In this document: piece after piece, positions 58,856 through 64,000 of the stretch
How the letters are laid out: each line of letters begins with the position of its first letter
Numbering within the stretch: the first letter of the stretch is position 1
Assembly: GCA_037039925.1 (NCBI GenBank)
Contig: JAXRKP010000098.1
Coordinates: forward strand, 110,001-174,000
Direction: 5' to 3'
From: Doris montereyensis
Lineage: Eukaryota > Mollusca > Gastropoda > Nudibranchia > Dorididae
DNA length: 64,000 bases
Position numbers and translations under genes: made by a program
The notes under the pieces: model-generated
What the model was told of the DNA's origin: nothing
What the model saw: the letters and a program-made list of their open reading frames with translations, nothing else
Databases searched by the model: none

Positions 58856-59575
58856 AGAAAGGCACCAGCAACAAAACCCTCACCGAAAGAAAGCGCTTTC
58901 GACAACAATGGTTCTTTTCCCCCGGACGAGCCAGCCCCCCCCCCTCCAACTATCTACAGTCCCACTGGAACAAATTTGTGTCTTTATCGATCGATAATTG
59001 CTTCGCGGAATACGGGACGGGATGGGATCTTGAACTCTACTTGAACCTGTGCTATTAGTATTATTTTTCTCTCTCTCTCTCTCGTTTAAATGGTTTAAAT
59101 GCGTTTTTAGTAATATTGTACTGTTATGCAAAGAAGACTGTGCATAGTGGAGACATAGAGTCATTATCCTTGTAATGGACTTCTAAACCTCCCAAAAAAT
59201 ATTCACAAAACACACAAATTGAAAAGCAAATTTCACAATATTATGTTTTTTATATATGCGATGTCAAAGCTATACATGGACCAAATGTTAAGAAGATTCA
59301 TCAATTAGACATTGAGAAAGATTAATTGAAGAGTTCAAGTTACCATTGCGTCCCATTTTTGTGAAACCTGCCATACTCATTCAATCAAATTATTAGGATT
59401 TATCTTCCCAAAATATTACCCTAACTATAGAGATCTAGATCAATCACTATAACCTCTAGATCTTTACGGTCTATATCTTGAGTTAGATACACAGCTAGAC
59501 TCGAGATATGAAATATACAAAAATCTAATTATGGATCCTGATGCTCACTTTCACAACGCTAGGTTACTTAGTACT
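58855..59575. other. GAB intron 1, donor side: no gene seen
   Basis: Unique AT-rich sequence with several ATCTAGATC/TCTAGATC words around 59,430-59,465. Nothing supported. Confidence 0.5.
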
Positions 59576-59578
59576 TAC

Positions 59579-59662
59579 AGCGCGGAATATCTTGAAGGGG
59601 GCATTCACTTTACTCTCAGGTGGTGATTTAGTCATCCAACCAGAGTGAACTACATCTGCCAT
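59579..59662 (-). CDS. GAB1: GAB exon 1: start codon and first strand of the PH domain
   Basis: This exon encodes 28 residues beginning MADVVHSGWMTKSPPESK. That matches the hallmark N-terminus of GAB proteins, in which a short lead precedes a GW(L/M)xKSPPE motif that forms the first PH-domain strand. The chosen ATG has a strong context (AAA before, G after). An in-frame ATG lies 27 bases upstream (59,687-59,689) and is immediately preceded by an in-frame TGA, so translation must begin at one of these two; the downstream one fits the family length and the better context. The exon ends in phase 0 at GCT followed by a strong GTAAGT donor. The next coding base is 21 kb away at 38,423. The upstream sequence to about 59.8 kb is presumably 5' UTR or promoter, but I see no TATA box that I would defend. 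Confidence 0.88.
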
Positions 59663-59664
59663 TT

Positions 59665-62600
59665 TGGAGGAAGCTTTCCGCCGTTTCATTCATTTGGCTT
59701 TGAATGTTTTTCACGTTGAATAAAAATAACAAAACAAAGAAATATAAAAAAAAGAAAGTGTATAATATTCTGTGGAAACGTCGAATGAAGTGAAGATAAC
59801 AATACGCCACAAGAAAAACAGGAAGTAGTTAGTGTATATATTTAACAGGAAATGAAATGGAAAGGTCAAGTCCCACAATCATGGAAGTTAGGTCTTGGCA
59901 ATAAGACACAAACTGTATCGTTTCCTTCCGTCACTGCCAAGAGTACTGGCGAGTTCAAATGAGAGTGTAAACAAATAGAGTACCTGTCACACTACCACCA
60001 TGTTGATGGAACAACTCGTCTTTTTGACAGATTCCTAGAAATTATTTTTGGGCACGGCCCTGAAAAGCATTTACTGATGTATTGTGAAAGATTGTCAGAA
60101 CTCTATTGGGTGATTTGAAGTCAAAGGTTCGGTATAGATCTAAATCTAGATCTATTAGAATCTAATGTAGTGTTAGATTTAGTACAATATATCTCTCTAA
60201 GGCCAAGAATAGATTCTAGTCCTAACAAGATGACTAATGAACTTGATACTGAAAGTAGGTCTAGTTTCAGTTCAGTGGTGGACTTTGATGACTTTTGACA
60301 CTATAGATCTAGTTGCTATGTTATTGCAGTTAAATACCCATCACGTACTTTTGCAGATCTGTTTCTTGGTATATTTGATATTTGCTCTAAAGCTAGAATC
60401 TACATTATTATTATAGATCAAGATCTATATTATAATAGAAATTATTAAAGGTAGGGCTTAGCCTCAAGGTTCTTGTAACTGCCTTAAATGACCCAATTGT
60501 TTATGTGTAGAGTAGATCTAAAAGGACTCTCATAGTCAGTCACGGAAGGAGTTCCATAGTCATGTCCCAAGTCAAATCATTCTTCTTAGGATGAGCTGTG
60601 GGAAGGGACATAACCTTGCCATGGACAGATGGGGGGGGGGGGGGGGCTTCAGTGTCAGAGATTGTGATAATGTGAGTCCTTCCTTTATTTTAGTGTTAAT
60701 GCACTAAAATGTAACTTTGTTTATATGTTGACTTGACCATCATCACGTTATGTACTGTCAGCTGTACACAGAACACTTGTCGTGATGTCTACACTGGCAG
60801 ATTTATTTTAACTTCTATCAATATCATCCCTGACATTGAAACCCCCTACCTCTACCACCCTATCTCGAGGCAAACGTACGTGTAGTAAATGTTAAATTAT
60901 TGGTTGGGACCCAACTATTATATGTATGAACCTCCTGCCCACTATCACCACCCCTGAACCCACCCGCTCCACCACCCTGCTACCTCCACTTCCCAATCTG
61001 CCCTCCGCCCCTCCAAGGTTAGCTCCCTGTGGCAGCTTTTTACCCAGCGAAGATCATTATGGGCATCCTCTTCTAGAATCTATTGTGTTAAAATTATTAG
61101 ATCAGAGGATTTCAACCCTTATAAGACTGACCCCCAATATCTAGCGATGACCTAGTTTCGATGTGGACGAGTTGTTATTGTCATCACGTTTTTATCACGT
61201 TGTTTACTAACAATAACATCTCTTATAGCCTACTGCTATTTAACACGAAAAGGATTGATACTGTAGTTGACCGATAACTAATAAACAGGAATATGAAATA
61301 GAAATAAAGGCCTTACACTTAGAGAGAAAAGAGGTGGGGGGATGATGTGTAACACAGAGGGGTGGGGGGGGGGGGGGATAAAGACCACATGGCAGCATGA
61401 AGTCAAACTTTATTCCAGTCAATTCAATATAAGCGTGGCTAGGTAACACAACGCATGATGAAAGAAACAGGACCCCCTGTTTTATTGCTTTCAAAAGTGT
61501 GTACCACCTCAGCTGCGGCAACATGCTCTATTCCAGACCTCATACCTCTTCTGATCAAAAAGATTCTCTCTCTTCTATTTACCTCTCTTCTCCTTTACGA
61601 TGACAAGATGAGTGGTCATCCTTCTGCATTCTTGGTTTCCTTCCTACAGTTCAATAGTAATACTCCTCCCAAACAGCCCTCACCCTTACGCAATCCAATG
61701 GTTTTCCACATTTATCCCTTCCCACTTCTCAATGTTGCCCTCCCCCCCCTCCTCAGTCCTTTTCTATACAGTAGGAAGATAGGTGATTACAATTTCTAAC
61801 TTCAAATAGCCGTCTTTCCTCTTGTTTAGATACCACATTCCATCATGGACATGTGAAATGATCTCTTTCAGATATCAAAATCCCATTCTTGCTGGTCACT
61901 GATCTCAGATGAAAGCTTCAACATTCCTTTGTACTCTCCGCTTTCCACTGCCTTCATTCATACGTGAATAAGAGGTGGAGATATATTTTGACACATTTGA
62001 CATTTGATATAACCTTCAATACAATACGCCCCTGATTGGTCAACACCGAACATGTTTTTTTTTCTATTGACTGACGGACACACCCTCCTCTCAATCTGAC
62101 CATATGTGTGCACTGTGATTGGCAACTGACGTCTTTTATCAATCATTGTTTCTTATTTGTGGGTGCAGTGTGTCACTAAAGTCATTGACAACTGTGTAAT
62201 AGTTGCATCACAGGAGTCTTTAGCTTTCTCCACTTTGCAGAGGGTCCAAAGCCTACATTGAGATAGAAGCTCCTGTGTGTTTTTGTATATCTTCATAAGA
62301 AATATATTGAGTGTGTGTTAGACCAGAAAATGAACTATACTATCACGTTCGCCCATTTAGAAAAATTTACTTTCTCTGTTTATCGGGCGTGGGTTGATCA
62401 TTGAATGTACGTGCGTGATTTGGGCATTATTTTGTAGATAATAGGTTCAAATAAAACAAATGCGTAATCACCCATCATAAAATGATAACAGAACCAAAAT
62501 CATTTGATTGACTAACTGGGTGTGACCTTGCTTGCCAGAGTCATGACCTGGGTAGGCAATGTTAACGGACAGCTGTAACTGTAACGTGCGCGTCAAGGCA

Positions 62601-63530
62601 GTGTAGCAATAGTAACAGTTCTGGTGTTAGTTTTATTCTCTGTAGTTTATTACAAGGATAACGAATTATATCTTTCGGTGTGTGTGTATGTGTTCTCCAT
62701 TTATGTTTTTTGGCGTAATATTGCAGTTGGCCATGCATGAAAAATAGGCATCAAAGTTTCAGAAGCATACTACTGGTACGTGTTCACTCCAAAACCACGG
62801 TGAGGCCCAATGTTTCCGACCGTAAGGGGAGGGGTTGTCCTGAAAAGGACAGTTGGGTTTACCATGTGCCATGCTGCTGTGGTATACCAAAAGCAGGGGT
62901 CTACACAAAGGCCAACATAGCACAGACCTTCCATTTCTCCGCCTTTAGATGGAATGCTGGCAATTTTATCATTTGGTGAATTTGCCGAAATTTCCGACAT
63001 TTTTCCACCGAACGAAATAAAAAAACATTTTCCCGGACATTTGCAATTCGAATGTCAGAAATGACAAATGTCGGAAGAAACGAGTTAAAATTTTTCGATT
63101 TCCAGCGTTGGAACTTCCGTTTGAGATAGAGATTCAGGCATTGTTCTAGTCTTAGTCTCAGTTCGATTTGGTGCTTTGCTTTGTTAACAACTATGTATCA
63201 ATCTAGATCTCTACCTTTAACTAGTGAAACTTTCATCAGGGATGCCCTTTTCCGTATTTATACGAAATCCGTACATTTCAAAATTCACCGTATGTCCCGT
63301 ACATTCGAAATTCTCCGTATCTCGATTTATTTCCGTCCGAAAATCGAAAAAATTTATACTGAACGTTTATCACGGGCGATCATTTTATACCCGTCACTAA
63401 TCCGTCCAATTCCCCAGCCCATAAAAACTATTTGACCGAATATTCATGCTTTTCCCGTTCTCTTCTCTTCCGCCCATCACTGGTTCGAGTTTTCATTGTT
63501 CATTCATACGAAGGAGCCACAGTGGAGTGA
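59665..63530. other. Upstream of GAB: no gene recognised
   Basis: Should contain the GAB 5' UTR and promoter near 59.7-60 kb, but no core promoter element is defensible. Contains TAGATCTA-rich sequence (60,130-60,480), G runs at 60,631-60,646 and 61,364-61,377, and a stretch of short inverted ..CCGACATTT/AAATGTCGG.. words at 62,990-63,075. No coding frame is recognisable. Confidence 0.45.
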
Positions 63531-63536
63531 AGTCAT

Positions 63537-63842
63537 AGGCGAAATATGACAATAAGTGACAACTCCACTAATAAAGACAGAACAAACACGTGACGTTTCG
63601 GATATAACCCTTCGTCAGACAACAAACGAGAAATATCTAGAATCTAGATCTAAGTACTACCTCAAGCATCACACAATGTGATGTCAGAAAAAAAAACAGA
63701 AAGGAGGAAGAAAGAAAGAAAAAGACAGTGATGATAAGAAACGTAGTAGAGGGGGATGTGAAGAATGAGCGAGAATGGAAGATTCAGATCTAGAATGAAA
63801 TAAAAATATGAAAATAAGTAAGTAATAAAAGGTGAAGGAAAT

Positions 63843-63940
<98 letters not shown>

Positions 63941-64000
63941 CAGGGAAGAAAGAAAGGGAGAGAGAGAGGTGTGAGTATGGGAAACAAGAACGAAAAAATA
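63537..64000 (-). repeat. Dispersed repeat C, minus copy, runs off the right edge
   Basis: Reverse complement of 39,322-40,030: CCACTAATAAAGACAGAACA, the hammerhead-like core, AGTACTACCTCAAG, GAAAGGAGGAAGAAAG, a GA microsatellite (63,849-63,934) and GAGTATGGGAAACAAGAACG. Here the microsatellite is a plain (GA)n of about 86 bases instead of the long compound tract, and a CATCACACAATGTGATGTC insertion lies near 63,667. Confidence 0.7.
63592..63618 (-). ncRNA. Hammerhead-ribozyme-like core, copy 2
   Basis: Identical over 27 bases to the core at 39,950-39,976, on the opposite strand. Conservation of this segment when the surrounding repeat has indels is mild evidence that the core mattered to the element. 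Confidence 0.45.

Noticed and set aside
62737..62979. 80-codon plus-strand frame containing CCCG
   Set aside because: No family resemblance, and an opposite-strand frame is equally open.
63238..63482. Possible hAT element with ends CAGGGATGCCC and CAGTGATGGGC
   Set aside because: Only 8 of 11 end bases match and the flanking 8-mers do not form a target duplication.

Overview
This is a 64 kb piece of animal nuclear DNA. It is AT-rich, intron-dominated and crowded with minisatellites, microsatellites and broken transposons, with no bacterial gene layout. The only host gene I can reconstruct is a GRB2-associated binder (GAB/DOS/SOC-1) docking protein on the minus strand, spread over about 42 kb from a start codon at 59,662 to a stop codon at 17,404. 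The gene architecture, the many TAGATCTAGA-type words and the repeat types fit a mollusc, perhaps a gastropod; that taxonomic guess is inference only.

GAB locus, read on the minus strand: exon 1 (59,579-59,662) carries the N-terminus and the start of the PH domain. Exon 2 (38,224-38,423) carries the PH core, and exon 3 (36,561-36,657) its last strand and C-terminal helix. Exon 4 (31,149-31,373) is Ser/Pro-rich. Exon 5 (29,373-30,300) is a long tyrosine/proline docking region. Exons 6 (27,969-28,016) and 7 (25,759-25,855) are short linkers. Exon 8 (17,404-17,696) holds two SHP2/Corkscrew-type docking tyrosines separated by a histidine-rich stretch. Together they encode about 657 residues, close to vertebrate GAB1/2 length. 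Four exon-internal single-base frame breaks and two exon joins that do not match in phase look more like sequence or assembly indels at short homopolymers than gene death, but the window alone cannot prove this.

Everything else is repeat or unrecognised sequence. Upstream of 17 kb (beyond the 3' end of GAB) lie a LINE remnant, a 5 kb array of a 47-bp satellite and several smaller arrays. The introns hold arrays with periods of 20, 21, 26, 31, 34, 41, 47, 50, 51, 57, 59, 64 and 68 bp. They also hold a LINE reverse-transcriptase remnant, a Tigger/pogo-like deletion derivative, a hAT MITE with target-site duplication, a second MITE, a zinc-finger transposon-type pseudogene and a transposase-like fragment. 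Seven copies of a same-orientation dispersed repeat are scattered through the window. An inverted pair of repeats at 39.3-40.0 kb and 63.5-64.0 kb each contain an identical hammerhead-ribozyme-like core. The most striking structure is at exon 2: a 59-bp minisatellite made from the exon's own 3' splice site plus its first 23 coding bases, repeated seven times.
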